A program made the position numbers and the translations under genes. DNA of 64,000 nucleotides from Fluviirhizobium alvei (lineage in GTDB: Bacteria; Pseudomonadota; Alphaproteobacteria; Rhizobiales; Rhizobiaceae). This document shows, in pieces, positions 10,214 to 18,825 of this stretch. Position 1 is the stretch's first letter. Each line of letters begins with the position of its first letter. The notes beneath the pieces were generated by a model. That model had not been told where the DNA came from, searched no databases, and saw only the letters and a program-made list of their open reading frames with translations. The stretch is from positions 101,608 to 165,607 of the forward strand of contig NZ_JAUOZU010000014.1 in the NCBI RefSeq assembly GCF_030551875.1, written 5' to 3'.

Positions 10214-10273
10214 GCCGCCGCCTGCCACCTGCGTGGCGAGCGGTCGAACATGAAGGCGGGTTTTTAAGGCGGG
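10214..10273 (+). pseudogene. Remnant 3' end of the degenerate aldolase gene (direct repeat copy 2)
   Basis: Sixty bases matching 8991-9050 with about six differences, still including a stop codon (TAA instead of TGA) in the same place. No upstream part of the gene is present, so this is a duplicated or displaced 3' scrap left next to the SDR gene. Confidence 0.75.
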
Positions 10274-10281
10274 TTCGGAAC

Positions 10282-11724
10282 CTAACCTTTCACTGTCAGC
10301 AACGGACGGATCTTCGCAACCTTCGCTACCATTCCGGCTTCGACCATCGGCTCCACGACGCTGTCGATCGGCTTGTAGGCATCCGGCGCCTCTTCGTTGA
10401 GGCGCGCCCGGATTTCCGCTGCAATATCCCGCCTCCCGTGCAGGGCCGGGCTGAGCGGATCGACGGGACCGATAACGCGCAGACCACCACCGATCATCGC
10501 GTTGGATCGCGCTTCCTGACGCGAAAGCCTGCGCCCCGCACCATGCGCCGACGACGACAGGAGATCGCCAGAACCGCATCCTCTGAGCAACCATGTGCCG
10601 TCCCCCATGGATCCGGGAAGAATGACCGGTTCACCGAGCCAAGAATAGGGACCGGCGCTCATCGCGTCTGCACCTTTCGCCGGGCAGGCTCCCTTGCGAT
10701 GGCGTACGACTTCGCCATCCTCCCAAACGGTGTTATGTGGCGCATCGTAGACAAGATGATGATCGATCTGGCGACCCAGGATCCGTGACACCGCTTCCAC
10801 CGCTGTGAGACCAAGCAGGAAACGGTTGGCAAAGGCAGCATTGGCCGCATTCGCATGGCCATTCATGAACCGCCGGTAGAGGGCCGGCTGCCGATCCTTG
10901 GAAACGATCCGCCAATCAAGCCGAACCTTGGAGCTCGTTCGCATTCTCTCCTTTGTCGCCGTCCCGATCCGTTGCCCGAAATCGAGCGAGCCGGAATGGA
11001 CGACGACAACAACACTGCCAGATTTGAGCCCGGCCGCCCTGGCGAATGCACCATCCGCGACCTGATCGACGCAACCGAATTCGACGAAATGATTTCCGCC
11101 GCCAATCGTGCCAAGGATCGCATCGCGCCGATGACGATCATCGATCTGTGTATAGTCGGCAAAGTCGGGATCAATGTCGTCACAGGCGAAGACACCATGG
11201 TCTGACTGGCGCTCTAGATCCGCCCAGGCCTGATCGAGATCCAGCTTGGACAGAAGGCCGGTACGGTCATGTCCGAGACGATCGAGAAGGCCCGGCAAAC
11301 CATCTCGCAAGATGGCGTAGCGATCATATCCCGTCAAAGCAACATCGCGTCCACCCTGAAAAAAGAGATGGCGGAGTTGATGGTCGAGTTGCGGATCTTT
11401 CAAGTCCTCTTCGGTGATGCCGTGAAGCACGAGCATCCGCATGCCGCACCCGATATCCGAACCGATCAGATGCGGTAGGACGGCTCCTTCCACATCGGCA
11501 ACGACGCCAACGGGCACCGGTTTGCCCGGATGAAAATCAGGCGTCGTCACAATCGCCTTGATCGTCGCATCGTCTTTCGCGAGAGCATCGGGCGTCGGAA
11601 GGGCGCTGGCAAGGTCCAAAAGCGCATGCGCAAAATGTCGTTCCGGTTCGTCGCGCGCAACGACTGACCGGACGCTGTGCCCGGCGACATCGCTCGAGCA
11701 AAGAATGGATGGTTTGTTGGTCAC
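10282..11724 (-). CDS. rtcB: RtcB-family RNA ligase
   Basis: An RNA 3'-phosphate/5'-OH ligase of the RtcB family, using Mn and GTP. I favour the GTG at 11724 (VTNKPSILCSSDV), which has GGAG 10 bases upstream; an in-frame ATG at 11778 would add 18 residues. Landmarks are DFHPGKPVPVG, the metal-binding GSDIGCGMRML near residue 95, IGGGNHFVEF near 190, VVVVHSGSLDFGQRIG near 225 and the guanylate-accepting histidine in SSAHGAGRRLSRQEA near 390. All metal ligands appear present. No RtcA or RtcR lies nearby, so this is an orphan copy as in many bacteria. Its role could be tRNA or rRNA repair after nuclease damage. Confidence 0.9.
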   Translation of the reverse strand: MTNKPSILCSSDVAGHSVRSVVARDEPERHFAHALLDLASALPTPDALAKDDATIKAIVTTPDFHPGKPVPVGVVADVEGAVLPHLIGSDIGCGMRMLVLHGITEEDLKDPQLDHQLRHLFFQGGRDVALTGYDRYAILRDGLPGLLDRLGHDRTGLLSKLDLDQAWADLERQSDHGVFACDDIDPDFADYTQIDDRHRRDAILGTIGGGNHFVEFGCVDQVADGAFARAAGLKSGSVVVVVHSGSLDFGQRIGTATKERMRTSSKVRLDWRIVSKDRQPALYRRFMNGHANAANAAFANRFLLGLTAVEAVSRILGRQIDHHLVYDAPHNTVWEDGEVVRHRKGACPAKGADAMSAGPYSWLGEPVILPGSMGDGTWLLRGCGSGDLLSSSAHGAGRRLSRQEARSNAMIGGGLRVIGPVDPLSPALHGRRDIAAEIRARLNEEAPDAYKPIDSVVEPMVEAGMVAKVAKIRPLLTVKG

Positions 11725-11827
11725 AATATGAACTCCGTAAAAGCCTGGGTTCAGCAGCCGCGGCAATACGGAGTGCAATCGCTATGACATGTCGTTCGAA
11801 GAAATGCAATCTTCAAGAAGAACAAAC

Positions 11828-11851
11828 GCGCAGCAACCGAAGTTGCCGCGC
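11828..11851 (-). terminator. Terminator of the sugar-type ABC operon, UUCG loop
   Basis: Read on the minus strand: GCGCGGCAAC, TTCG loop, GTTGCTGCGC with one internal mismatch, followed by GTTTGTTCTTC. It lies 39 bases after the permease stop. A UUCG tetraloop is a stable terminator loop. Confidence 0.75.
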
Positions 11852-11890
11852 GCTCATGTCCGGTGCACGCCTCACCGGCTTTGGGAAACA

Positions 11891-12889
11891 TCAGCCGATG
11901 TCGGAGGCTTCGCGTCCGCGGGTGATCTGGGAAATCGTGACCGCCAGGATCAGCGCACCGCCGTTGAAAACATTGGTAACCCAGAGCGGAATGCCGAGCA
12001 TGGACAGGCCGGTAATGCCGGTGGCGAGGAAATAGACCGCAACGATGGCGCCCCAGGGGTTGAACCGGCCCGGCTGGATCGTCGTCGCACCGAGAAACGC
12101 TGCGGCAAAGGCCGGCAGCAGGAAGTTGAGACCCGAATAGGGATCGGCCGATCCGAGAACGCCCGCATAGAGAATACCGGCGGCCGAGGCGAGGACGGCT
12201 GACATGACGAGCGCACCGACGCGCACCTTGTCGACCGAAATGCCGTTGAGGCGGGCCACTTCACGACCCCGTCCGACGAACAGCAGCCGGCGGCCGAGCG
12301 GCATGTAATCGAAGATGTACCACATGACCAGCGCCGCTGCGATGGCATAGTAGAACGCATAGGGAATGCCGAACAGCCGGTAGCCGACGGCGGCCATGAT
12401 CAGGCTGTTGTCGATGCCGCCGATGGTGGAAGAATTGGTCATCCACTGCACGATGCCGCTCATCAGCGAGGTCGAACCGAGCGTCACCACCAGCGACGGG
12501 ACCCGGAAATAGATGATGAAGAGCGAGTGGATCAGACCGACCACCACGCCCATGGCCAGAACGATCAGCAGCACGAGCAGGATCGGCATCTGGTGCCAGA
12601 CATTCAGCACGCCGATGGTAGAGGCCGACAGCGTCAGCGTCGCACCCACCGACAGGTCGTAGTCGCCGGCCGTCAGCGGCACGATGATCGCCAGAGCCAG
12701 AAGTGCGGCCGGCGCGTAGGAGGCGAACATGATCGAGAAATTGCCCCAGCTGAAGAACGAATTCGGCATGGCAATGCTGAAGGCCGCGATGATCAGGACC
12801 CAGACCAGAAGCAGGGCATAACGTTCGAACTGCCGGGTCAGGTTCTTCCGGGAACGGTTCTGGGGAGCGGTCGTGGCAAGGTCTGTCAT
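11891..12889 (-). CDS. Sugar-type ABC transporter permease (RbsC/XylH family)
   Basis: A 332-residue inner-membrane permease of the carbohydrate uptake 2 (ribose/xylose) family, with about nine or ten hydrophobic helices. The start at 12889 (MTDLATTAPQNRSRKN) overlaps the stop of the ATPase gene (ATGA), so I prefer it to an upstream ATG that would lie inside the ATPase. The stretch VPLTAGDYDLSVGATLTLSAS and the conserved loop GRGREVARLNGISVDKVRV mark the family. It forms one transporter with the ATPase and binding protein encoded just upstream on this strand. The gene order is binding protein, ATPase, permease. Confidence 0.9.
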   Translation of the reverse strand: MTDLATTAPQNRSRKNLTRQFERYALLLVWVLIIAAFSIAMPNSFFSWGNFSIMFASYAPAALLALAIIVPLTAGDYDLSVGATLTLSASTIGVLNVWHQMPILLVLLIVLAMGVVVGLIHSLFIIYFRVPSLVVTLGSTSLMSGIVQWMTNSSTIGGIDNSLIMAAVGYRLFGIPYAFYYAIAAALVMWYIFDYMPLGRRLLFVGRGREVARLNGISVDKVRVGALVMSAVLASAAGILYAGVLGSADPYSGLNFLLPAFAAAFLGATTIQPGRFNPWGAIVAVYFLATGITGLSMLGIPLWVTNVFNGGALILAVTISQITRGREASDIG

Positions 12890-14517
12890 TGTGCGGCTCG
12901 CATCGGTCGGTTTGTCGTGTGATAGGTGGGGGCGGTCGCGTAGCAAGCCTCGGAAATTCCCTCCTTGGTCAGGCTGTCGCCGGTCAGTTCGTGACAGATC
13001 CGTCCCTTGGCGAAGACGAGAACCCGGTCGCAGATATCGGCCAGCTGCTCGGCTTCCGAGCTCGCGCAGATGATCGACATGCCTTCGGCCGCCGCCTTGC
13101 GCAGGGCGGCGAAAATCTGCTGGCGCGTGCCGACATCGACACCCTGGGTGGGTTCATCGAGAAGCAGGAGCGCCGGCGAACGGTTCATCCAGCGGGCAAT
13201 CAGCACCTTCTGGGCATTGCCGCCGGAAAGGGCGGAAAGCTTGAGGTAGGGATCGTTGGGCCGCACCTCGAACTGGGTTCCCAGCACGTGGGCCTCATCA
13301 ATCATGGCACGATTGCGCAGGAAGCCGCCGCGGAAGAAACGCCCGACATCGGGCAGGAACATATTGTCGACGATCGGCAGGCTATCGACACCGCTCGCGC
13401 CCTGGCGATCGCCGGGCAGAAGCGCAAAGCCCTTCTCGATCGCGGCCTTCGGCGACAGCGTCACCTGTTCGAACGGCTCGTTCTGTCCAATCGCGATCGT
13501 GCCGCTTGCGGCTGGCTTTGCCCCGAAAGCCAGATAGGGAACCTCTTCATAGCCCGAGCCGATCAGCCCGGTGAGGCCGAGAATTTCGCCCTTGCCGACA
13601 TGAAAATCGGATGGCTGCAGCATGCGGCCGGCGAGATTGCGGAATGTAGCAAAGGGCTTGAGGCTTTCCGGATCCCGCTTGGCGTGGCCGCCGCGGCTGA
13701 TGCTCTGGCCGACGATCATTTCCACGATCTTCTCGTGGGTCGCATCCTTACGATCGAGTTCGCCGGACTGGATGCCATCGCGCAGCACGGTGATCCGGTC
13801 GGTAATGTCCATCACCTCGTCGATATCATGCGAGATGAAGATGACGCTGCAACCGGCCTTGGTGATGGATCGCACCAGTTCGAAAAGCTGTGCGACGCCG
13901 CTCGCCGGCAGGAATGGTGTGGGTTCGTCAAGCAGAACCAGACCCGGTTTGCCGGTTACGGCACGGGCCGCCTCGATATCCTCGAAGGCGCGGACAATAG
14001 CAAGCAGCGCCCGCTGCACGGGGCTCAGCCGGTCCACACGCTCATGCGGATCGATGTCGAGACCGAAACGCTCAAGCGCATGACGGGCCGCCTTCTCCTC
14101 CTCAACCCAGTTGATGAAGGCGCGACCACCATGGGTCAGTTGCACGACACGCAGGTTTTCAAGCACCGTCAGCGATGGCACCAGACCGAGATTCTGGTGC
14201 ACGAAGGCCATGCCGAGACGTCTCGCATCGCCTGCCCGCACTGGAAGTGAAACCTTTTCGCCGTTGAAGAACAGCGAACCGCCGTCATCCGGCGCGTGAA
14301 AGCCGGCCAAAATCTTGACGAGCGTGGATTTTCCCGAGCCGTTCTTGCCGAGCAGGCCATGAACTTCGCCCGGCATCACATCGAAGGAGACGTTGCGCAG
14401 CGCTTTGGCTCCGCCGAACGACTTGGATATGTTCTTCACCGACAGGACCGGGAGCGCTTGTGACGCTCCCGGGTTGATCGCCGGATCATGCCCTGTCTGA
14501 CCCGACTGCAATGCCAT
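12886..14517 (-). CDS. Sugar-type ABC transporter, double ATP-binding subunit (RbsA/MglA family)
   Basis: A 543-residue protein with two fused ABC ATPase halves. The N-terminal half has a good Walker A (GLLGKNGSGKST near residue 57) and Walker B (LVLLDEPTPFL near 200), but a weak signature (LSPVQRALLAIVRA). The C-terminal half has a degenerate Walker A (GLTGLIGSGYEE) with an intact signature LSGGNAQKVLIARW and Walker B LLLLDEPTQGVD. This complementary asymmetry is normal for the RbsA family, where one composite site is active. Start and stop overlap its neighbours, so the three genes are one transcription unit. Confidence 0.92.
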   Translation of the reverse strand: MALQSGQTGHDPAINPGASQALPVLSVKNISKSFGGAKALRNVSFDVMPGEVHGLLGKNGSGKSTLVKILAGFHAPDDGGSLFFNGEKVSLPVRAGDARRLGMAFVHQNLGLVPSLTVLENLRVVQLTHGGRAFINWVEEEKAARHALERFGLDIDPHERVDRLSPVQRALLAIVRAFEDIEAARAVTGKPGLVLLDEPTPFLPASGVAQLFELVRSITKAGCSVIFISHDIDEVMDITDRITVLRDGIQSGELDRKDATHEKIVEMIVGQSISRGGHAKRDPESLKPFATFRNLAGRMLQPSDFHVGKGEILGLTGLIGSGYEEVPYLAFGAKPAASGTIAIGQNEPFEQVTLSPKAAIEKGFALLPGDRQGASGVDSLPIVDNMFLPDVGRFFRGGFLRNRAMIDEAHVLGTQFEVRPNDPYLKLSALSGGNAQKVLIARWMNRSPALLLLDEPTQGVDVGTRQQIFAALRKAAAEGMSIICASSEAEQLADICDRVLVFAKGRICHELTGDSLTKEGISEACYATAPTYHTTNRPMRAAQ

Positions 14518-15635
14518 TATTCGATGCCCCAGAGCTTGCGGAAACCAGCCTTGTAGGCGTCACCGTAGCCGGTGTCGAACTGGGCCGGGGTGCCGGCTTC
14601 ATGCGCGTTGTTCTTGTCGAAGATGTAGAACGGAACGTTGAGCGCCGTCGGGCTCTTCATGCCGCAGGCATCGCGCAGATGGCCGTCGATCGTGGCGTAG
14701 GCGATCCAGTCGAGGCTCTCGCCGATATCCATGTCGGCCAGGCCCTGCTGGATGTAATCGAGCACGAAGGGCGTACCATTGAAGGTTGCAAGCTTCACTT
14801 CGCCGGTCTTGCCGGCCAGGCGCAATGCCGGGACGACGAACTGCGACATCGAGTCATAGATCGGGATCACGACATTGATCTCCGGATTGGCCTGTACGGC
14901 AGACTGGACGGCCGGCTGGATCTTGGTGCCCCATTCGGTCACGCCGACATTGATTTCCTGCACGATCTTGCAGTTCGGGCAGTTTTCGGCAAGCTGTTTC
15001 TTGAAGTTGGCAACCAGCGGAATGGTCGGCGGCACTTCGTTGGAGACGACGATGGCAATGTTTGCCTTGCCTTCGGTCGCAACGGTCGACCAGTCAGCCA
15101 GGATGGTGCCGATTTCGCCGAAGCCGATGGTCAGCGACGAAGAGACGACCGGGTTCTGCTCGAAGCTCGGATCGTAGAAATGCGAGGTCATGACCTTGAC
15201 GCCGGCTTCCTTGGCAGCCTTGAGCTGCGGCTCGATGGTGCCGGGATCGATACCCGAAATCAAATCGATGATGTCATACTTCTCGCGGATCGCCATTTCG
15301 ACGCCCTGAACCCACTGGCTCGGCTGACCCTGGTTTTCCCATTCGCGCACTTCGAGACCGACTTCGGCGCCGGCGGTCTTCATGCGGTCGATGATGCCCT
15401 TGAGGAACGGGTTGCCCGAATTGTTCGGGATCGAAAGCATCTTCTTGCCCTTGGCGCAGGCCATGGCATCGAAAGGCTCGCCCGGAGCAACGAATTCCGG
15501 CTTGGCCTGATATTTTGCCAGGTTGGCCTTGGCACGCGCCAGTCCGTCTGCGGCCTCATCGGCATGGGACGGGCCCGCCAGGCACAGAAGAGCGGCAAAA
15601 GAAGTGATAGATGCGAGCAGGACGCGTTTGTTCAT
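14517..15635 (-). CDS. Periplasmic substrate-binding protein of the sugar-type ABC transporter
   Basis: A 372-residue exported binding protein. MNKRVLLASITSFAALLCLAGPSHA is a signal peptide with cleavage likely after residue 25; I chose this start over an upstream ATG because GGGAG precedes it and the signal peptide begins here. The mature part has a periplasmic-binding fold of the ribose/xylose type (KKMLSIPNNSGNPFLKGIIDRMKTAG; DLISGIDPGTIEPQLKAAKEAGVKV). It is the first gene of the operon, 54 bases downstream of a GAATGC-type palindrome. Because the same palindrome lies at the hydantoinase/LeuCD promoters, its ligand may be a ureide or other non-sugar rather than a sugar (inference). Confidence 0.9.
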   Translation of the reverse strand: MNKRVLLASITSFAALLCLAGPSHADEAADGLARAKANLAKYQAKPEFVAPGEPFDAMACAKGKKMLSIPNNSGNPFLKGIIDRMKTAGAEVGLEVREWENQGQPSQWVQGVEMAIREKYDIIDLISGIDPGTIEPQLKAAKEAGVKVMTSHFYDPSFEQNPVVSSSLTIGFGEIGTILADWSTVATEGKANIAIVVSNEVPPTIPLVANFKKQLAENCPNCKIVQEINVGVTEWGTKIQPAVQSAVQANPEINVVIPIYDSMSQFVVPALRLAGKTGEVKLATFNGTPFVLDYIQQGLADMDIGESLDWIAYATIDGHLRDACGMKSPTALNVPFYIFDKNNAHEAGTPAQFDTGYGDAYKAGFRKLWGIE

Positions 15636-15688
15636 GTCAGTCTCCCAGACCACATTGCGCGGTCTCACCCCCTCGGCGGACCGCTTCT

Positions 15689-15706
15689 ATGAATGCGTAT
15701 GCATTG
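15689..15706 (-). promoter_or_regulatory. LacI-type operator upstream of the ABC transporter
   Basis: ATGAATGCGTATGCATTG; the inner AATGC/GCATT arms are a perfect inverted repeat with four bases between. It lies 54 bases before the binding-protein start. It matches the site at 20939-20956 (read on the other strand) at 14 of 18 positions. Confidence 0.75.
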
Positions 15707-15749
15707 TTTGCGTAAAGTCGTCGGCAAGTCAATCGTCGAAAATCGAAAT

Positions 15750-15767
15750 CTTGCATAGGAATGCAAG
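15750..15767. promoter_or_regulatory. Perfect inverted repeat CTTGCAT-N4-ATGCAAG between transporter and lacI
   Basis: Seven-base arms are perfectly complementary with AGGA between them. It is centrally placed in the divergent intergenic region and shares TGCAT half-sites with the operators on either side. It is probably a second LacI or accessory binding site. Confidence 0.6.
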
Positions 15768-15868
15768 AAAACGCAGCTGCGGTGGCTTGTCTGCCCACAG
15801 ATTGCGCGCAATGAACCTATTGAAACCTGAGGGTTTGGGCGCTACTCTGCAGGCGATCCACCGAAAAA

Positions 15869-15882
15869 ATGAATGCGCATTC
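15869..15882 (+). promoter_or_regulatory. LacI-type operator upstream of lacI (autoregulation)
   Basis: ATGAATGCGCATTC, containing the perfect 12 bp palindrome GAATGCGCATTC, ends 27 bases before the lacI start. It shares ATGAATGCG with the operator at 15689. Confidence 0.7.
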
Positions 15883-15909
15883 GAAAGTCAGGATCGGAAA
15901 GTAGCAGCA

Positions 15910-16989
15910 ATGACGCGGAACACGACCAGAACAACCTCTTTCGATGTCGCGGCCCTGGCCGGTGTCTCGCAATCGGCCGTATCGCGGGCCTTCACGCCCG
16001 GATCCAGCATTGCGGAGGAAACGCGCCAGAAAGTACTCGAAGCTGCCAAGAAGCTCAACTACGTTCCCAACTCGATTGCCAGTTCGCTCACCACAAAGCG
16101 CACGAACATCGTGGCGCTCATTCTCGGCAATCTTGGCAACCCTTTCTACGTCCATGTTCTGCACACCTTCTCCCAGCGCCTGCAGGAGCAAGGCAGGCAG
16201 GTTCTGATCTTTACGGTCGATCCGGGGGCGGAAAGCGATGAGGCGATCCTGCATCTCTTGAAATACCAGGTGGATGGCGTGATTCTCACCGCCGCGCAGC
16301 TTTCGACGCGCATGACCAGCATTTGCCATGACCGCGGCATCCCGATCGTGCTGTTCAACCGCTACATTCCCGGCTCGGATGCATCCGGCGTTCGCTGCGA
16401 CAATGCCGGCGGCGGGCGCCTGATCGCCGAAGCGTTCCTGGCCGCCGGGGCGCGCAGTTTCCTGATGATCACCGGCGATCCCAAGGGCACGACGAGCCAG
16501 GATCGCGCTCGCGGTTTCGTCGAACGCCTGCTCGAGGAAGGCGTGCGCCGCAGCGACATTGCCGAAATCGAGGGCAGTTCCTCCTATGAGGGCGCCTATA
16601 GTGCAGTCCTGCGCCATTTCGGCGACAAGAACCGCACGCGGCCGGAAGCGATCTTCGGCATCAACGACATCATGGCCATGGGCGCCATGGATGCGCTGCG
16701 GTTCCGGCTGGGCCTGAAAATCCCCGAGGACCTGATGCTTGCCGGGTTTGACGATATTCCCGAAGGCCGCCGAGCACCCTACCAGTTGACGACGGTGCGC
16801 CAGCCGATCAACCAGATGGTCGATGAGGCTCTGGACATGCTGCATCTCGATGAACCGAGCCTGCCGATCGAACGGGGCCTCGATCACCCGATCGCCGGCA
16901 GATTGATCTGGCGCGGCACGATCCCCGTGCCACCGGCCTATCAATGGCCGGCAGGCACCACGCGCGAGGCCGAACCGAACGCGGAATGA
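15910..16989 (+). CDS. LacI-family transcriptional regulator
   Basis: A 359-residue repressor. I chose ATG 15910 (MTRNTTRTTSFDVAALAGVSQSAVSRAF), where the LacI helix-turn-helix begins at once; longer in-frame starts would run through the intergenic operators. The hinge helix is KLNYVPNSIASSLTTKRTNIVALIL, and the effector domain (residues about 65-345) has the usual periplasmic-binding-protein-like fold (GVILTAAQLS; FGINDIMAMGAMDALRFRLGLKIPEDLMLAGFDDIP). It is divergent from the ABC transporter. Similar palindromes at its own promoter, the transporter and the hyuA/leuC divergent promoter suggest that it controls all three units. Confidence 0.92.
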   Translation: MTRNTTRTTSFDVAALAGVSQSAVSRAFTPGSSIAEETRQKVLEAAKKLNYVPNSIASSLTTKRTNIVALILGNLGNPFYVHVLHTFSQRLQEQGRQVLIFTVDPGAESDEAILHLLKYQVDGVILTAAQLSTRMTSICHDRGIPIVLFNRYIPGSDASGVRCDNAGGGRLIAEAFLAAGARSFLMITGDPKGTTSQDRARGFVERLLEEGVRRSDIAEIEGSSSYEGAYSAVLRHFGDKNRTRPEAIFGINDIMAMGAMDALRFRLGLKIPEDLMLAGFDDIPEGRRAPYQLTTVRQPINQMVDEALDMLHLDEPSLPIERGLDHPIAGRLIWRGTIPVPPAYQWPAGTTREAEPNAE

Positions 16990-17016
16990 ACAGGATTTCA
17001 TTGTTCCGGATATGAA

Positions 17017-17038
17017 AAGGGGCCCTTTCGGGCCCCTT
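17017..17038. terminator. Bidirectional terminator between lacI and hyuB
   Basis: AAGGGGCCC, loop TTTC, GGGCCCCTT: a perfect 9 bp GC-rich stem flanked by A-rich and TTC-rich sequence. It lies between the converging stops at 16989 and 17042. Confidence 0.85.
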
Positions 17039-17041
17039 CCT

Positions 17042-18820
17042 TCATTCTGCAGCCTGACGTTCCGGCGGCGTGAAGCCGAAGTCGAACGGCGGCGGCGCAC
17101 CGCGCACCTCGCGAACCTTCGCCCGCAGCGCATCCGTTGCCGCGACATCGACCTGATTGTCGTCGGTCAGCACCACACCGTAGCCATCCTTGGCCTGCTC
17201 GCGCGAGACCAGCCCGTAGCGCACGTCGCGCGCCACGATCTCGGCGGAACGATCGAGCGGATCGCCCCAGCCACCGGAGCCCGCCGTCTTGAAGACGATG
17301 CGGTCGCCCGGATTGACCTTGAGATTGTCGACCTTGGAGGGGATGCGGGTCGGCTCGTCCGAACCGGCCTTGATCATCCACTTGCTGGAGGTGCCGCCAT
17401 GCAGACCGCCATTGATGCCCCAGGGCGGCACCACTTCGCGGTCGTCATGGATGGAAACCTGGCCGGGCTCGAGAACGCGATAGACCTTCTCGATACCCGC
17501 ACCGCCGCGATGCAGACCAGGACCGCCCGAATCCTGGATCGGCAGGTAACGCTCGACCAGAACCGGATAGTAGTTTTCGATATATTCGATCGGGGTTGCC
17601 GAGAAGAGCGGCCACCAGGCGTGACCGTCGAACCCGTCGCCCTTCGGACGACCCGGCACGCCACCGAACAGCAGTTCCATGAGCTGGAAATACTTCTTGT
17701 CCTTGTCGTGACCGGAGAAGATGAAGTGCGGGCTGGTGCCGTAGCCGGCCGCCATCGAAAGCTGCGGCACGAACTTGCCGAGCGCGCCGGCCTGGCAATC
17801 GAAGAAGCGGGTGTGGGTGTTGAGACGGTTCGAAAGGGCCGCCGGGAAGCGCGGGTTGAGCAGGCTTCCTTCCGGCAGCACGATCTCGAACAGGTCGTAG
17901 AACCCTTCGTTGAACAGCACCGACGGATCGAAGGACATGATCATGTAGACGCCGAAGAACAGTTTGCACAGCCCTTCGTGGATGTGGAAGTTGATCGGAC
18001 CTTCCGCCTGGTCGTCCGTGCCGGTGAAGTCGAACACGGCGATATCGCCACGACGCGAGATCGTCAGCGTCATGCGGAACGGACCATTGCCGAGACCGTC
18101 ATCATCGACATAGTCGGTGAAGCTGACCGGCTCTTCCGGAATATACTTCCGGATGACGACGCGCATGGCTTCGCGGGTGCGATCGAGCAGCATGTCGCAG
18201 GCGGTCATGTAGGTCTCGCGGCCGAAACGGTCGCAGAGTTCCTTCACGCGCGTTGCGGCGGTGCGGCAGCCGGCGATCAGCGCCATCAGGTCGGCGCGGT
18301 TCATGTCCGGCGTGCGGGTGTTGTTCAACATGATGTCGAGAACACCTTCGTTGAGCACGCCCTTGGAATAGATCCGGACCGGCGGAATGCGCAGCCCCTC
18401 TTCCCAGATCGTGCGGGCGTTCGCCGGCATCGAACCCGGCACGGTGCCGCCGACATCGACCATGTGGCCGAAGATCGAGGAGAAGCCGACATGGACCCCT
18501 TCATGGAAGATCGGCATCATCACGCACCAGTCGTTGTTGTGCGAGATCGAGCCCTTGCAGGCATAGGGATCGTTCCAGACGAAGATATCGCCTTCGTTGA
18601 TGTCGCCCTGGAATTTCTCCACGACGGACGGGATGTAGGAGCCGAACTGGCCGACGATCATCTGGCCGCGATGATTGCAGATCATCGGGAATTCGTCGTG
18701 CTGTTCGCGAATGACCGGCGACAGCGAAATGCGGACGACGACGCCGTCCATTTCGAAGCGGGCATTCTTGAGGGCGTTTTCGATGATATCGAGTGTAATA
18801 GGATCGACTTTGACGGTCAT
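17042..18820 (-). CDS. hyuB: Hydantoinase B/oxoprolinase-family subunit
   Basis: A 592-residue HyuB-type subunit of an ATP-dependent hydantoinase, oxoprolinase or related carboxylase. I chose ATG 18820 (MTVKVDPITLDIIENAL), which has AAGGGAAA nine bases upstream; a GTG overlapping the hyuA stop is possible. Typical motifs are RISLSPVIREQHDEFPMICNHRGQMIVGQFGSYIPS, DIFVWNDPYACKGSISHNNDWCVMMP and the C-terminal GGWGDPLDRSAEIVARDV. It partners HyuA encoded just upstream. The known HyuAB member N-methylhydantoinase makes N-carbamoylsarcosine, and an amidase of the N-carbamoylsarcosine type is encoded in the divergent operon. The exact ring substrate is not known. Confidence 0.9.
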   Translation of the reverse strand: MTVKVDPITLDIIENALKNARFEMDGVVVRISLSPVIREQHDEFPMICNHRGQMIVGQFGSYIPSVVEKFQGDINEGDIFVWNDPYACKGSISHNNDWCVMMPIFHEGVHVGFSSIFGHMVDVGGTVPGSMPANARTIWEEGLRIPPVRIYSKGVLNEGVLDIMLNNTRTPDMNRADLMALIAGCRTAATRVKELCDRFGRETYMTACDMLLDRTREAMRVVIRKYIPEEPVSFTDYVDDDGLGNGPFRMTLTISRRGDIAVFDFTGTDDQAEGPINFHIHEGLCKLFFGVYMIMSFDPSVLFNEGFYDLFEIVLPEGSLLNPRFPAALSNRLNTHTRFFDCQAGALGKFVPQLSMAAGYGTSPHFIFSGHDKDKKYFQLMELLFGGVPGRPKGDGFDGHAWWPLFSATPIEYIENYYPVLVERYLPIQDSGGPGLHRGGAGIEKVYRVLEPGQVSIHDDREVVPPWGINGGLHGGTSSKWMIKAGSDEPTRIPSKVDNLKVNPGDRIVFKTAGSGGWGDPLDRSAEIVARDVRYGLVSREQAKDGYGVVLTDDNQVDVAATDALRAKVREVRGAPPPFDFGFTPPERQAAE

Positions 18821-18825
18821 GGCGC

